Positions 50,373 to 58,892 of a stretch of 64,000 bases of DNA are shown here, in pieces. Under the pieces are notes generated by a model. That model saw nothing but the letters and a program-made list of their open reading frames with translations. It did not search any database and was not told the DNA's origin. The stretch is from Neomegalonema sp. (lineage in GTDB: Bacteria; Pseudomonadota; Alphaproteobacteria; Rhodobacterales; Rhodobacteraceae). How positions within the stretch are numbered: the first letter of the stretch is position 1; the number at the start of each line of letters is the position of its first letter. Location of the stretch: NCBI GenBank assembly GCA_022760355.1, contig JALEGB010000137.1, forward strand, positions 1-64,000. The letters are read 5' to 3'. The position numbers and the translations under genes are program-made.

Positions 50373-50582
50373 CTACCCCTGACGATCCGAAGGGCGCATA
50401 GAGGGATCGGCCGCAAGCTCCTGCGCGTCAGGATCGTCCTCCTCCGCGGCGGGAATGGCGTAGCTGCCGCTCACCCACTTGCCCAAATCGATGTCTGCGC
50501 ACCGTTTGGAGCAGAATGGGCGATAAGCATCCGACCGTTTCGCGCCACAAATCGGGCAGGCTCCAGCTTTTGTCGTCGCCAT
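50373..50582 (-). CDS. yacG: DNA gyrase inhibitor YacG
   Basis: 69-aa zinc protein. The four ligand Cys are in ACPICGA and FCSKRCADIDLGKW, the YacG signature, followed by an acidic tail. In E. coli it binds GyrB and blocks DNA binding. It follows the RNase E/G-like gene in the same direction. Confidence 0.93.
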   Translation of the reverse strand: MATTKAGACPICGAKRSDAYRPFCSKRCADIDLGKWVSGSYAIPAAEEDDPDAQELAADPSMRPSDRQG

Positions 50583-50627
50583 CAGCGCTCTCCTCCTCGT
50601 CGACCCAGTTTGTACGAAGCCGGGTCA

Positions 50628-51722
50628 CTATCGGCTCAGATCCTCAACGGCGAGCAGTGTTTCAATCGGCGTTCGATCACGATTACGCCGCGCCTCCAGC
50701 ATCCCCAGCGGTCCGAAACCGAGCACCCGCAAGGGCGGATCGGCCGCAGCCTTCAGCGCTGCGATATAGCGCGCCCGAGCCTTCTCCGCGTCCTCGCTGC
50801 GGCCGCGGTCAATCGCAGCGAGATCGATCAAGATCTGGCCGCCCCAGCCGCGCAACCGCAGCTGACGCGGGATCTCCGCCAGCGCCGCCAGATTCACCGC
50901 TTGCGCCGAGCGGCTGGCGCCGGCGTTGACGTCGATCACCACCGCGGCGGCTGGCCGCTCGCACGCCATCCAAGCGCCCGACAGGCCCGGCCCCGTCAGA
51001 TCGACTTTGGGTGACAACAGCCGCGCCAACTCAGCCTCGAGCCCGCGCCGCGCCAAGGGGCGCTCATCCGCCGGCAGGCCAGGCGCTGCGGTCTCCAGCG
51101 TTGCGTCCGGCCAAAGAGTCCGGGCCTGCGCCACCAGCCCCGGCGCTGCGCGTAAACGTCGTGGCGGGAGGGGGGGAGCTGCTTGGATCTCGGCCGCTGC
51201 AGCCAGCTGCGCCTCCGCCTCCCCCCGTAGCAGATCGCCGTTTCGCCCCGCCGCCGCAGTGCGCAGCACGAAACCGCCATGCTGCTCAAGCCCGGCCAGC
51301 GCGGCGGCTAATCGGGCCCGTTCCGCCGGATCGCTGATCTTTCGTGACACATTCACGCCTGGCGTCGACGGGGTGTGCGCCAAATACGGGCCGGCGAAAT
51401 TCAGTTTCTCAGTCGCTGCGGCGGCTTTTGTGTGCAGGTCATCCGCCTCCGCCGCCCGCGTAATTTCTACTTTAACCGGCTCGCCAGGAGATCTTGAGCC
51501 GCCCCCCGGCAGAAACGCCCGCATGCCGCCAAGATCGAGAAAATAGCCCCCGCCCGCGGAGCGGCTGGCCGGCTTGTCGATACGCGCAGCCCAGATCTCG
51601 CCAACCTGGGGACCGGCGCGTTCGGCCGCCACCAGCAGATCTTGAAGGGCGCCGCGCGCGATGAGGGCGGCGATTTCCCGCCCGCCGCGATCATCAACGA
51701 GAATTCGCCGCTCAGCCGTCAT
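50628..51722 (-). CDS. Ribonuclease E/G-like protein, short form
   Basis: 364 aa, RNase E/G catalytic fold. N-terminal S1-like part ([34 protein letters not shown]), then the catalytic region with AVVIDVNAG and [10 protein letters not shown] providing the two Mg-binding Asp. It is much shorter than RNase G (about 490 aa) and has no CPxC zinc-link, so its oligomeric state probably differs. Start at ATG 51722, overlapping maf by 11 bp. Confidence 0.87.
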   Translation of the reverse strand: MTAERRILVDDRGGREIAALIARGALQDLLVAAERAGPQVGEIWAARIDKPASRSAGGGYFLDLGGMRAFLPGGGSRSPGEPVKVEITRAAEADDLHTKAAAATEKLNFAGPYLAHTPSTPGVNVSRKISDPAERARLAAALAGLEQHGGFVLRTAAAGRNGDLLRGEAEAQLAAAAEIQAAPPLPPRRLRAAPGLVAQARTLWPDATLETAAPGLPADERPLARRGLEAELARLLSPKVDLTGPGLSGAWMACERPAAAVVIDVNAGASRSAQAVNLAALAEIPRQLRLRGWGGQILIDLAAIDRGRSEDAEKARARYIAALKAAADPPLRVLGFGPLGMLEARRNRDRTPIETLLAVEDLSR

Positions 51723-52368
51723 GCGCGGGGGCCTTCTCCGCCGCGTCAGCTGCGTGCGGGGCTGAGCGCCAGATCGGCCGGCCCGCCGCCTCCAACAGCG
51801 CCGCGGTCTCCGCCAGCGGCAGGCCGACAACGGCGGAATAGGAGCCGTTCAAACTGGGCGCGAAGGCGCCCGCCAGCCCCTGGATCGCGTAAGCGCCGGC
51901 TTTGCCGCGCCATTCCTCGCTGTCCAGATACCAGCCAAGTTCGCTTTCGGAGAGGCGTTTCATACTGACAGCGGCGCTTACGCGGCGAGTCCAAAGCCGA
52001 TCCTCGGAGGTTTTCAGCACCGCGACGCCGGTCACGACGCGATGTCGCCGCCCGGAGAGCAGGCGCAGGAACGCCTCCGCCTCTCGCCGATCAGCCGGTT
52101 TCCCCAGGATGCGCCGGCCGACGGCCACCGTGGTGTCCGCGGCCAAAATGATCGCGTTCGGCCAAGCGTCCGCAATCGCCTGCGCCTTTTCGGCAGCCAG
52201 ACGCTCCGCATAGGCGAGAGCCGACTCGCCCGCGTGAGGCGTTTCATCAATATCTGCGGGCGCCACCGCATCAGGTGCTACGCCAAGCTGCGCCAACAGC
52301 TCCAGCCGTCGCGGCGAAGCGCTCGCCAGCACCAGCCGCGGCGGCTTCGCCGCCGATTGCGCCGTCAT
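51712..52368 (-). CDS. maf: Maf-like nucleoside triphosphate pyrophosphatase
   Basis: 218 aa. [18 protein letters not shown] is the Maf N-terminal signature. [18 protein letters not shown] and [15 protein letters not shown] are the other conserved blocks. It hydrolyses non-canonical or excess nucleoside triphosphates (dTTP/UTP type). The C-terminus is longer than usual by an Ala-rich tail. 12 bp after infA. Confidence 0.93.
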   Translation of the reverse strand: MTAQSAAKPPRLVLASASPRRLELLAQLGVAPDAVAPADIDETPHAGESALAYAERLAAEKAQAIADAWPNAIILAADTTVAVGRRILGKPADRREAEAFLRLLSGRRHRVVTGVAVLKTSEDRLWTRRVSAAVSMKRLSESELGWYLDSEEWRGKAGAYAIQGLAGAFAPSLNGSYSAVVGLPLAETAALLEAAGRPIWRSAPHAADAAEKAPAHDG

Positions 52369-52380
52369 CAGCGCCGTCCG

Positions 52381-52599
52381 CTATTTAAACCGGTAGGTGA
52401 TGCGCCCTTTGGTCAGATCATAGGGCGTCATTTCAACCTGCACCTTGTCACCGGCGAGCACGCGAATGCGGTTCTTCCGCATTTTGCCCGCTGTGTGCGC
52501 GATGATCTCATGTCCGTTCTCAAGCTCAACCCGGAAGGTTGCGTTCGGCAGCAATTCCACCACCGTTCCCGGGAATTCCAGCGTTTCTTCTTTCGCCAT
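52381..52599 (-). CDS. infA: Translation initiation factor IF-1
   Basis: 72 aa, the standard length. S1/OB-fold: [62 protein letters not shown]. Essential factor at the ribosomal A site during initiation. Confidence 0.98.
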   Translation of the reverse strand: MAKEETLEFPGTVVELLPNATFRVELENGHEIIAHTAGKMRKNRIRVLAGDKVQVEMTPYDLTKGRITYRFK

Positions 52600-52754
52600 G
52601 CGTTCCGTTTTTGTTTAGTTTATGCGATATCGCCCGCCGCGTCTGCGGCTCCTTGCGCATGTGATGGGGCCGAGGCCGCCGAAAGGCAAGTAAGGACGGC
52701 GGGTGAGACGCGAAAGACAGCGTCATAAACGAACAATGCGGCGACGCCAGGATA

Positions 52755-53237
52755 TTATTGGCCCGCATCAGCCTCAATCAGCGCGCCCAGACGCTCAGAT
52801 ATGCGCCGGGCCAGCATCTCCCGCGCAGCGCGGTAAGACGCGCCGCCGAGCTGAGTCGGATCATCGACCGGCCAATATTCGAGCGTCACAGCGCCCCCGC
52901 GCGCTTCACGCCGAACGGCTTGGTACGCGGCGTCCGATAGGGCGATGATCAGATCAAACGCGCACAGATCGCCGCCAGACGCCTCCAGATCCGCGATGCT
53001 GGAAATCTCGACATCTCCAATCGGCACGCCGATCTCGGCCAACGTCGCCCGAGCGCGCGGATCGAGTTTCTCGCCCGGATAAACGCCCGCGCAGCGCGCG
53101 TCGACCGCATCGCCGAACTGCGCCTCGCATAATGCGCGCGCCATTGGTGATCGCGTCGCTGAATGGGTGCACACGAACAGCACCGATGGGCGGCGCGCCG
53201 CCATCTCTCCGGGCGCTTTCGGCGCGGCGGAGCTCAT
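52755..53237 (-). CDS. Low-molecular-weight phosphatase / arsenate reductase-like protein
   Basis: 160 aa, LMWP fold. P-loop VLFVCTHSATRSPMA has the CX5R catalytic motif, though the central residues (THSAT) differ from the usual SANICRS. The acid Asp is in YWPVDDPTQ. In this conserved run it is usually annotated as low-molecular-weight phosphatase. Overlaps UPF0262 by ATGA. Confidence 0.88.
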   Translation of the reverse strand: MSSAAPKAPGEMAARRPSVLFVCTHSATRSPMARALCEAQFGDAVDARCAGVYPGEKLDPRARATLAEIGVPIGDVEISSIADLEASGGDLCAFDLIIALSDAAYQAVRREARGGAVTLEYWPVDDPTQLGGASYRAAREMLARRISERLGALIEADAGQ

Positions 53238-53755
53238 AGCAGCTTCTCCATGCCGGAGCCGAGCGAACAGCAGAGGGTGAAGAGACGCCGCGCCGTCTGG
53301 CCGTCAATCTCAACCTCCGCCGCGAGCGCGCTGCGCAGCAATTCGGACGCTTCATCATGCAACGCCCGGCGCTCCGCATCTGCGGCTTCAATCTGGCTCG
53401 GCGGCAATCGACGCACGGCTTCGCGATAGGCTTCGCACAGCGCAAGATATTCGAGGGACGCTTCGTCCAGCGCCGGATCGGCAACATGGACCTGTCGCTC
53501 AACCCCGTCCGAGGCGCGGACGACAAAAGAATAGCCCGCGTCGGAGGCTTCGCCCCGCCCCGAGTTTTCGCCCCGCTCCACTGTCAATGCATATGGTCCA
53601 GCCGCGCCGCGCAGGCGGAACCGATTTTCTTCGACCAGATCGTAGATCGCGACGCGGCGCTCCTGCTCCAGCTCTGGCGCCGGCGCAGCGTCCTCAACGA
53701 CGTCAACTTTTTCCAGCCGATCGGTGCTGGCGAACGCAACCGCCGCGCTGCTCAT
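53234..53755 (-). CDS. UPF0262 family protein
   Basis: 173 aa. Characteristic stretch ERRVAIYDLVEENRFRLRG and later LEYLALCEAYREAVRRLPP. Function unknown. ATG 53755 overlaps the DUF2948 stop by 4 bp; the ORF-track start lies within that gene. Confidence 0.88.
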   Translation of the reverse strand: MSSAAVAFASTDRLEKVDVVEDAAPAPELEQERRVAIYDLVEENRFRLRGAAGPYALTVERGENSGRGEASDAGYSFVVRASDGVERQVHVADPALDEASLEYLALCEAYREAVRRLPPSQIEAADAERRALHDEASELLRSALAAEVEIDGQTARRLFTLCCSLGSGMEKLL

Positions 53756-54321
53756 CGCGCCGCCCCGCCGATATGTCGCGGCGCGCGCCGCGCCTTCCAC
53801 GGTTTTGAGATATCAGCCATCGCCGCCTCAAGCGCCTCAACCGAAATACGAACATCGCCGCCGCCGGCGCAGGCGATTCGCACCACGCCGGAGGGCGGCT
53901 GCGCGTTCGCTTCAAAAGAGACGCCGAGCACAACCAACGGCGCATCGGTGGCGGTCAGATCAATTCCTCGCGCCTGCACCGCAGTGACATTGTCAAAATG
54001 CACGCCGGTCCGCACGCGCTCTCGCATTGCCGGCTCTTCCCAACGATAGCGGTTCGCCACAAAGGCGAAGCGCCGCTCGGCGCGGAGCCAAGCGCTCTCT
54101 TTCACCAGAACAACCGCATCTTGCAGCAGCGCCGAAAATACTTCCAGATCATCGCTATCCTGCGCCATCAAGCGGGTGGGGCGGAATGCGTCTTCAAACG
54201 CGGCGTCCTTCACCGGCGCATCCGGTTCAGCCGCCGGTTTCGTCGCGCGATCCCCTGCTTCTGTCTGGTCTGCGCTGCGGTCCACGGACGGCTCCGCCGC
54301 CTCGGTCGGCTTTTCAGCCAT
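53752..54321 (-). CDS. DUF2948 family protein
   Basis: 189 aa. An Ala/Glu/Pro-rich N-terminal 45 residues precedes the family domain (RLMAQDSDDLEVFSALLQDAV; RRFAFVANRYRWE; GVHFDNVTAVQARG; RIACAGGGDVRISVE). Function unknown. In this order hisD normally stands next to it but is absent. Confidence 0.87.
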   Translation of the reverse strand: MAEKPTEAAEPSVDRSADQTEAGDRATKPAAEPDAPVKDAAFEDAFRPTRLMAQDSDDLEVFSALLQDAVVLVKESAWLRAERRFAFVANRYRWEEPAMRERVRTGVHFDNVTAVQARGIDLTATDAPLVVLGVSFEANAQPPSGVVRIACAGGGDVRISVEALEAAMADISKPWKARRAPRHIGGAAR

Positions 54322-54328
54322 TATGCGC

Positions 54329-55594
54329 CTACTCCTTTATGCGTTCGATATCGACGCCGCAGCCGCGCAGCTTTTCCTCCAGCTGCTCATAGCCGCGATC
54401 GAGATGATAGACGCGATTTACAAACGTTTCGCCTTCAGCTGCGAGGCCGGCGAGAATCAAGCTGACCGAAGCGCGCAAGTCAGTCGCCATCACAGGCGCC
54501 CCGCGCAGCTTCTCAACGCCGGTCACGACGGCGGTGCCGCCCTGGACGTCAATCTTTGCGCCCATCCGCAGCAGTTCCGGCGCATGCATAAACCGGTTCT
54601 CAAAGATCGTCTCTTCGACCCGGCTCACACCGTCCGCCAGACACAGCATCGACATCATTTGGGCCTGGAGGTCCGTCGGGAACCCCGGATAGGGCGCTGT
54701 GCTGACGTCGAGCGCGCCAACAGGGCCGTTTGTTCGGCTCACAAGAATACCGTCGTCCGTATCCTCAACCGATATGTTGGCTTCTTCCAGCTTCTCGATC
54801 AACGACGCGACCAGACGGCGCTTCCCCCCGACCATTTCAACAGAACCGCCTGCGATCGCGGGCGCAATCATGTAGGTCCCCAGCTCGATCCGATCCGCGA
54901 GCACGCGATGGGTGCAGCCCTTCAGCCGATCAACGCCCTCAATCTCAATCGTATCCTCGCCATCGCCGTCAATCTCAGCGCCCATCTTGCGCAGACAACG
55001 GGCGAGATCGACGATCTCAGGCTCGCGCGCCGCGTTTTTGAGTACGGTTACGCCCTTGGCCAACGTCGCCGCCATCAGCAAGTTCTCGGTGGCGCCGACG
55101 GACACAAACGGGAATTCGATCGTTGCGCCGGTTAGGCCCGTCGGCGCCTTCGCGTGGATATAGCCGTCTTTCAGCTCAAGGTCGGCGCCCATGGCCTCCA
55201 GCCCTTTGAGGTGAAGGTCGACAGGGCGGGCCCCGATTGCGCAGCCGCCGGGCAACGAAACGGTCGCGTGGCCGTGGCGCGCCAGGAGCGGCCCGAGCAC
55301 GAGAATGCTCGCCCGCATCCGCCGGACAATCTCATAATGCGCCAGCGTGCTCTCAAGCGCGTTCGCGCGCAGCGCCAGCCGCCGCCCCTGCTCCGAGAGT
55401 TCAACCGCCACCCCAAGCGAAACCAACAGCTTGGTCATGGTTTCGATATCCGCCAGTCGCGGCGCGTTCGTCAGCTCCAATGTCTCATCGGTCAGCAACG
55501 CTGCGGGCATCAGCGTAAGGCACGCATTCTTCGCGCCCGCGATCTCGATGCGGCCACTGAGGGGTTTGCCGCCTTTGATGGCAATTTTGTCCAT
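54329..55594 (-). CDS. murA: UDP-N-acetylglucosamine 1-carboxyvinyltransferase MurA
   Basis: 421 aa, first committed step of peptidoglycan synthesis, joining PEP to UDP-GlcNAc in the cytoplasm. N-terminal [22 protein letters not shown], catalytic Cys in [16 protein letters not shown] (about 115), and [10 protein letters not shown] later. The start is ATG 55594 (MDKIAIKGG). Confidence 0.97.
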   Translation of the reverse strand: MDKIAIKGGKPLSGRIEIAGAKNACLTLMPAALLTDETLELTNAPRLADIETMTKLLVSLGVAVELSEQGRRLALRANALESTLAHYEIVRRMRASILVLGPLLARHGHATVSLPGGCAIGARPVDLHLKGLEAMGADLELKDGYIHAKAPTGLTGATIEFPFVSVGATENLLMAATLAKGVTVLKNAAREPEIVDLARCLRKMGAEIDGDGEDTIEIEGVDRLKGCTHRVLADRIELGTYMIAPAIAGGSVEMVGGKRRLVASLIEKLEEANISVEDTDDGILVSRTNGPVGALDVSTAPYPGFPTDLQAQMMSMLCLADGVSRVEETIFENRFMHAPELLRMGAKIDVQGGTAVVTGVEKLRGAPVMATDLRASVSLILAGLAAEGETFVNRVYHLDRGYEQLEEKLRGCGVDIERIKE

Positions 55595-55680
55595 GGAACG
55601 CCTCATGAAGCTCGCGCCGCCTCTGCGGGCGCGTCTAAAATGCAAGCGCGTCGCATATTTTGCGCCGCTACCTGCTCCGG

Positions 55681-55866
55681 TTATCGCTTTGCGTCCTTCG
55701 CCGCAACGTCGGCGGCTTCCGAGCCCTTGCCCTCAGCCCCAGCGCATTCTTGCTCAGCCGCGTCGGCCAGGCGCGCGCGGCCCTGGGCTTTGCGCCGCTT
55801 TAGATTCTCCCGCAATGCGGCGGCCAGGCGCGCCTTCTTCTGTTCATGTGTTTCGCCTGGCGGCAT
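55681..55866 (-). CDS. Small conserved hypothetical protein next to murA
   Basis: 61 aa. Core [26 protein letters not shown] is a basic helix I know from short proteins beside murA in related bacteria. An Ala/Glu tail follows. GAGGAGGG stands before ATG 55866. The ORF-track extension upstream is probably not coding. Function unknown. Confidence 0.75.
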   Translation of the reverse strand: MPPGETHEQKKARLAAALRENLKRRKAQGRARLADAAEQECAGAEGKGSEAADVAAKDAKR

Positions 55867-56393
55867 CGAGCCCTCCTCAGTTTGCACAAGGCGGCGCGCA
55901 TTCCGACGCGCGGCGACGGTGGAATCGCCGGCCTGAGCGTCGGCGGTCGCTGGGGCCGAACCTAAGCAATTTACCCGGCGCGGAAAATTTAGCGCGGAAA
56001 ATATCGAATAGCGCTTGGTTACCAGCGATCGCGCCTCTAGCCAACATATCTGTAATTCATCAAGACGAGCGGCGGTTGCGTAAGGAGATCGCCCTCGAAC
56101 AAAGGATGCTTTCATCTATAAAGCGACATTCTACGCAGCTTGCGCGCCATTCGTCCCATCAATGTCTCCCTCGCCCTTTGTCGGCCAAGAGTTGCAGGGA
56201 GGCCTGCATTCGCGGCGGGAGGGAGGGCGGAAGCCCTGAATGGAACGCCAAATAGCGATAATTGATGGCTGACCTTGTTGTCCCAAGCCGGACCGGGGCG
56301 GAATTTTTTTCTCAGTTCGGGTCACAAACCCCGCATGCGCCCGCTCTTCCTTATCGACGCGCTTTTGGAGGCGCGTCGATAAGGAGAACAGAC
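55867..56393. other. 527-bp gap before the SRPBCC gene
   Basis: No supported gene. The frames at 55347-56255 (+) and 56131-56325 (-) are shadows or random. Composition is lower in GC near 55990-56150. The right end carries the 15-bp hairpin that covers the next gene's ribosome-binding site. Confidence 0.6.
56348..56385 (+). promoter_or_regulatory. 15-bp hairpin sequestering the SRPBCC ribosome-binding site
   Basis: TCCTTATCGACGCGC pairs perfectly with GCGCGTCGATAAGGA around the 8-nt loop TTTTGGAG. The AAGGAG Shine-Dalgarno is in the 3' arm, eight bases before ATG 56394. Translation should be blocked unless the stem opens. Confidence 0.8.
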
Positions 56394-56798
56394 ATGAAGA
56401 CTTTCGATGTTCAATCAGTCGGCATTGAAGCGTCGGCGACCAGCGCCTTCGCCTACATCGCCGACGGCGCCAACTTGCCGAAGTGGACCAATGCGTTCAA
56501 ATCAGTGGACGGAGAGCGGGCTGTCCTAGAAACTGCTCAGGGCGCGGTTCAGATCAAACTTGAGGTCATCGCTCATAAGGAAACGGGCGTCGTCGATTGG
56601 CGCATGACGTTTCCAGACGGCTCCGTCGGCCATGCACATTCGCGTGTTACGCCCGACGGCGACGCGCGCGCGGTCTATTCGTTTGTATTGATGGCCCCGC
56701 CCGTCCCGCTAGAGGCGTTGGAAGGGGCGCTGGACGCGCAGCGGGCGCTTCTCGCTGAGGAGCTTCCACGCCTTAAGGCAATGATTGAGAAGCAATGA
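56394..56798 (+). CDS. SRPBCC (START/polyketide-cyclase-like) protein
   Basis: 134 aa, helix-grip fold: FDVQSVGIEASATSAFAYIADGANLPKWTNAFKSVDGE is the usual N-terminal strand, helix and W-containing segment. It ends with the long C-terminal helix. ATG 56394, not the ORF-track start, follows AAGGAG. It overlaps the sigma-factor gene by ATGA, so the two are regulated together. Probably binds a hydrophobic ligand. Confidence 0.85.
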   Translation: MKTFDVQSVGIEASATSAFAYIADGANLPKWTNAFKSVDGERAVLETAQGAVQIKLEVIAHKETGVVDWRMTFPDGSVGHAHSRVTPDGDARAVYSFVLMAPPVPLEALEGALDAQRALLAEELPRLKAMIEKQ

Positions 56799-57613
56799 TC
56801 ACGCTGGATCCTGAACTGGTGACGGCCGCCCAAGAGGGTGGCCGCGACGCCCTGGAAGCGCTGGTCCGCGCGACGCAACGACCTGTGTTCAATCTCGCAA
56901 TCCGCATGCTCGGACATCCGAACGACGCAGAAGACGCGACGCAGGAAATCCTTGTGAAGATGATCACGCATCTAGGGGACGTTCGAGAGCCTGCTGCGGC
57001 GGGCGCTTGGGCGCACAAACTCGCCTGCCGTCACCTCGTGCATGTTCGGCGACAAGGAACGCTTGAGGCGCAGCGTTTCACGTTCAACGGTTTCGCGGCG
57101 GACCTGGAAGATGGCCTCGAAGAACTGCCAGACACCGCAGCTGAAGACCAGGAAACCCAAGTGCTGATCGAAGAGATTAAGGTTGGTTGCACGCTGGCGC
57201 TTCTGACCTGTCTGACGCGTCCACTCCGAGCAGCTTATATCCTCGGCGAGATCTACGATTTATCAGATGCAGAAGCTGCCGCAGCGCTCGAAATCCAGCC
57301 GGCGGCTTTCCGCCAGCGATTGCGCCGGGCTCGGGCATTGGTCACTGATTTCCTCCAAGCGCGCTGTGGGATCGTTTCTGACGCAGCCGCGTGTCGCTGT
57401 GACCGGAGAGCATCCAAAGCACAACGACATGGCAGGGTCCAAAAAGGCCGAGCGTCAATTCCTCCGACCGCACGCCCTGCGCCGACAATTGCCGAAGTTC
57501 GAACGGAAGTTGCCAAGCTCGAACAGGAGCGGGCGGCGACCGCGCTCATGCGTTCAAACGCGAGTTTTACGACGGATGTTGGCCGCTTGGTTCTTCAGGC
57601 CCTTCGACCCTAG
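56795..57613 (+). CDS. ECF-type RNA polymerase sigma factor with C-terminal extension
   Basis: 272 aa. Sigma2 region (RPVFNLAIRMLGHPNDAEDATQEILVKM), sigma4 region (LTRPLRAAYILGEIYDLSDAEAAAAL; FRQRLRRARALV). About 85 residues follow, starting with a Cys-rich segment (ARCGIVSDAAACRC) and ending in a basic, Ala/Arg stretch. No anti-sigma gene is nearby. The upstream SRPBCC protein may be its partner, or the Cys-rich extension may act as internal sensor; both are inferences. Confidence 0.87.
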   Translation: MITLDPELVTAAQEGGRDALEALVRATQRPVFNLAIRMLGHPNDAEDATQEILVKMITHLGDVREPAAAGAWAHKLACRHLVHVRRQGTLEAQRFTFNGFAADLEDGLEELPDTAAEDQETQVLIEEIKVGCTLALLTCLTRPLRAAYILGEIYDLSDAEAAAALEIQPAAFRQRLRRARALVTDFLQARCGIVSDAAACRCDRRASKAQRHGRVQKGRASIPPTARPAPTIAEVRTEVAKLEQERAATALMRSNASFTTDVGRLVLQALRP

Positions 57614-57633
57614 ATCCGCCGGACGCCCGTCGG

Positions 57634-57670
57634 GCCCGTCAAACGCGCTTTTGGGGTGCGTTTGACGGGC
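57634..57670. terminator. Hairpin after the sigma-factor gene
   Basis: GCCCGTCAAACGC pairs with GCGTTTGACGGGC (13 bp), with a further G-T and C-G pair towards the loop. It lies between the convergent sigma-factor and permease genes, with no T-tract. Its loop side CGCGCTTTTGGGG resembles that of the hairpin at 56348. Confidence 0.7.
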
Positions 57671-57700
57671 TGGCGACGACCAGATTTAGGAGTTTACAAC

Positions 57701-58879
57701 CTAGCGTTCTGAATAGGGGTCGAGCGCATCCCGAAGCCCGTCGCCCAGAAAATTAAAGGCGAGAACAACGAGCACAACCGGCGCCACCGCTGTTAGCAGC
57801 CAGGGTTGCAAGGTGATGGCGCTCAAGCTCAGCGCGTCATTGAGCATCACGCCCCAGCTGACATCCGGGTAGCGCAAGCCAAGTCCCAGGAACGATAGCG
57901 CCGTCTCACCCAGAATCATCGCCGGGATCGATAATGCGGCGCTGGCGACCAGGTGGCTGGCGAAGTTGGGCAGCAGATGCCGGCGCACGACACGGCCGGG
58001 AGACGCGCCCATCAGCTCAGCGGCGCTGACGAAATCCTCCTCCCGCAGTGCGAGGAACTTGGATCGCACCGCCCGCGCGACGCCTGGCCAATCCAGCACG
58101 CCAAGGATGACCGTGATCATCAAAAAGACGCTCAGTGAACTCCAGTTCGGCGGCACAGCCGCGGCCAGAGCGAGATAGAGCGGCAGTTCCGGCAGTGAGC
58201 GCAGCACTTCGATCAGCCGCATCACCGCTGCATCCAGCAGCCCGCCGAAATAACCGGCGAGTCCGCCCAGTGTCACGCCGATCGCGAAGGAGATGAATAT
58301 CCCCAACAGCCCGACGATCATCGAAAGCTGAGCGCCGTAGAGGATACGGGAAAACACGTCCTTCCCCACCTTGTCTGTGCCGAGCAGATGCACCGAACCG
58401 CCTTCGGGCGCGCAGAACAGATGGAGCTTGGAGGTAAAGAGCCCGCCGAGAATTCGATACTCGGCCCCTTCGCAGAAGAATTTGATCGGCAGTTTGACGG
58501 AGTGGTCCTCATGGTAGGTCCAACGCATCGTGGCGAGATCCGCCTTCGCGTCGGTTTTCACCACATACGGACCGACAAAACCGCCTTCATCGAACCAGTA
58601 GATGGATTGGGGCGGCATCTGCAGATGCTCGATATCCTTCTCATTCGGTCCGTAGGGCGCAAAGAACCCCATGAAGGGCAGCATCAGATACAGCGTCAGC
58701 AGAAACACCCCCGACGCCGCCGCCAGCCGGTGACGCATCAGCCGCCGCAGCGCTAAGCGCCAGGCCGGCGCATCCAGCTCCGGACGGGCGCCGTCGGTTG
58801 GGTCGTCGTCAGGATGGTACGGCGCGCTGTCGACAAAGCGCGGACGTTTCGGCGGAGCGCCAGCCTCAATCCCTGTCAT
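57701..58879 (-). CDS. Peptide-type ABC transporter permease C (YejE/DppC-like)
   Basis: 392 aa. N-terminal cytoplasmic stretch of 50 residues, first helix (ASGVFLLTLYLMLPFMGFF), then a non-membrane region of about 100 residues before the second helix. The core has LLGTDKVGKDVFSRILYGAQLSM, EAA-like FVSAAELMGASPGRVVRRHLLPN and the C-terminal FNFLGDGLRDALDP. The insertion, rich in aromatic residues and Cys, would be periplasmic. Confidence 0.92.
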   Translation of the reverse strand: MTGIEAGAPPKRPRFVDSAPYHPDDDPTDGARPELDAPAWRLALRRLMRHRLAAASGVFLLTLYLMLPFMGFFAPYGPNEKDIEHLQMPPQSIYWFDEGGFVGPYVVKTDAKADLATMRWTYHEDHSVKLPIKFFCEGAEYRILGGLFTSKLHLFCAPEGGSVHLLGTDKVGKDVFSRILYGAQLSMIVGLLGIFISFAIGVTLGGLAGYFGGLLDAAVMRLIEVLRSLPELPLYLALAAAVPPNWSSLSVFLMITVILGVLDWPGVARAVRSKFLALREEDFVSAAELMGASPGRVVRRHLLPNFASHLVASAALSIPAMILGETALSFLGLGLRYPDVSWGVMLNDALSLSAITLQPWLLTAVAPVVLVVLAFNFLGDGLRDALDPYSER

Positions 58880-58892
58880 TGCATGCCCCTCG

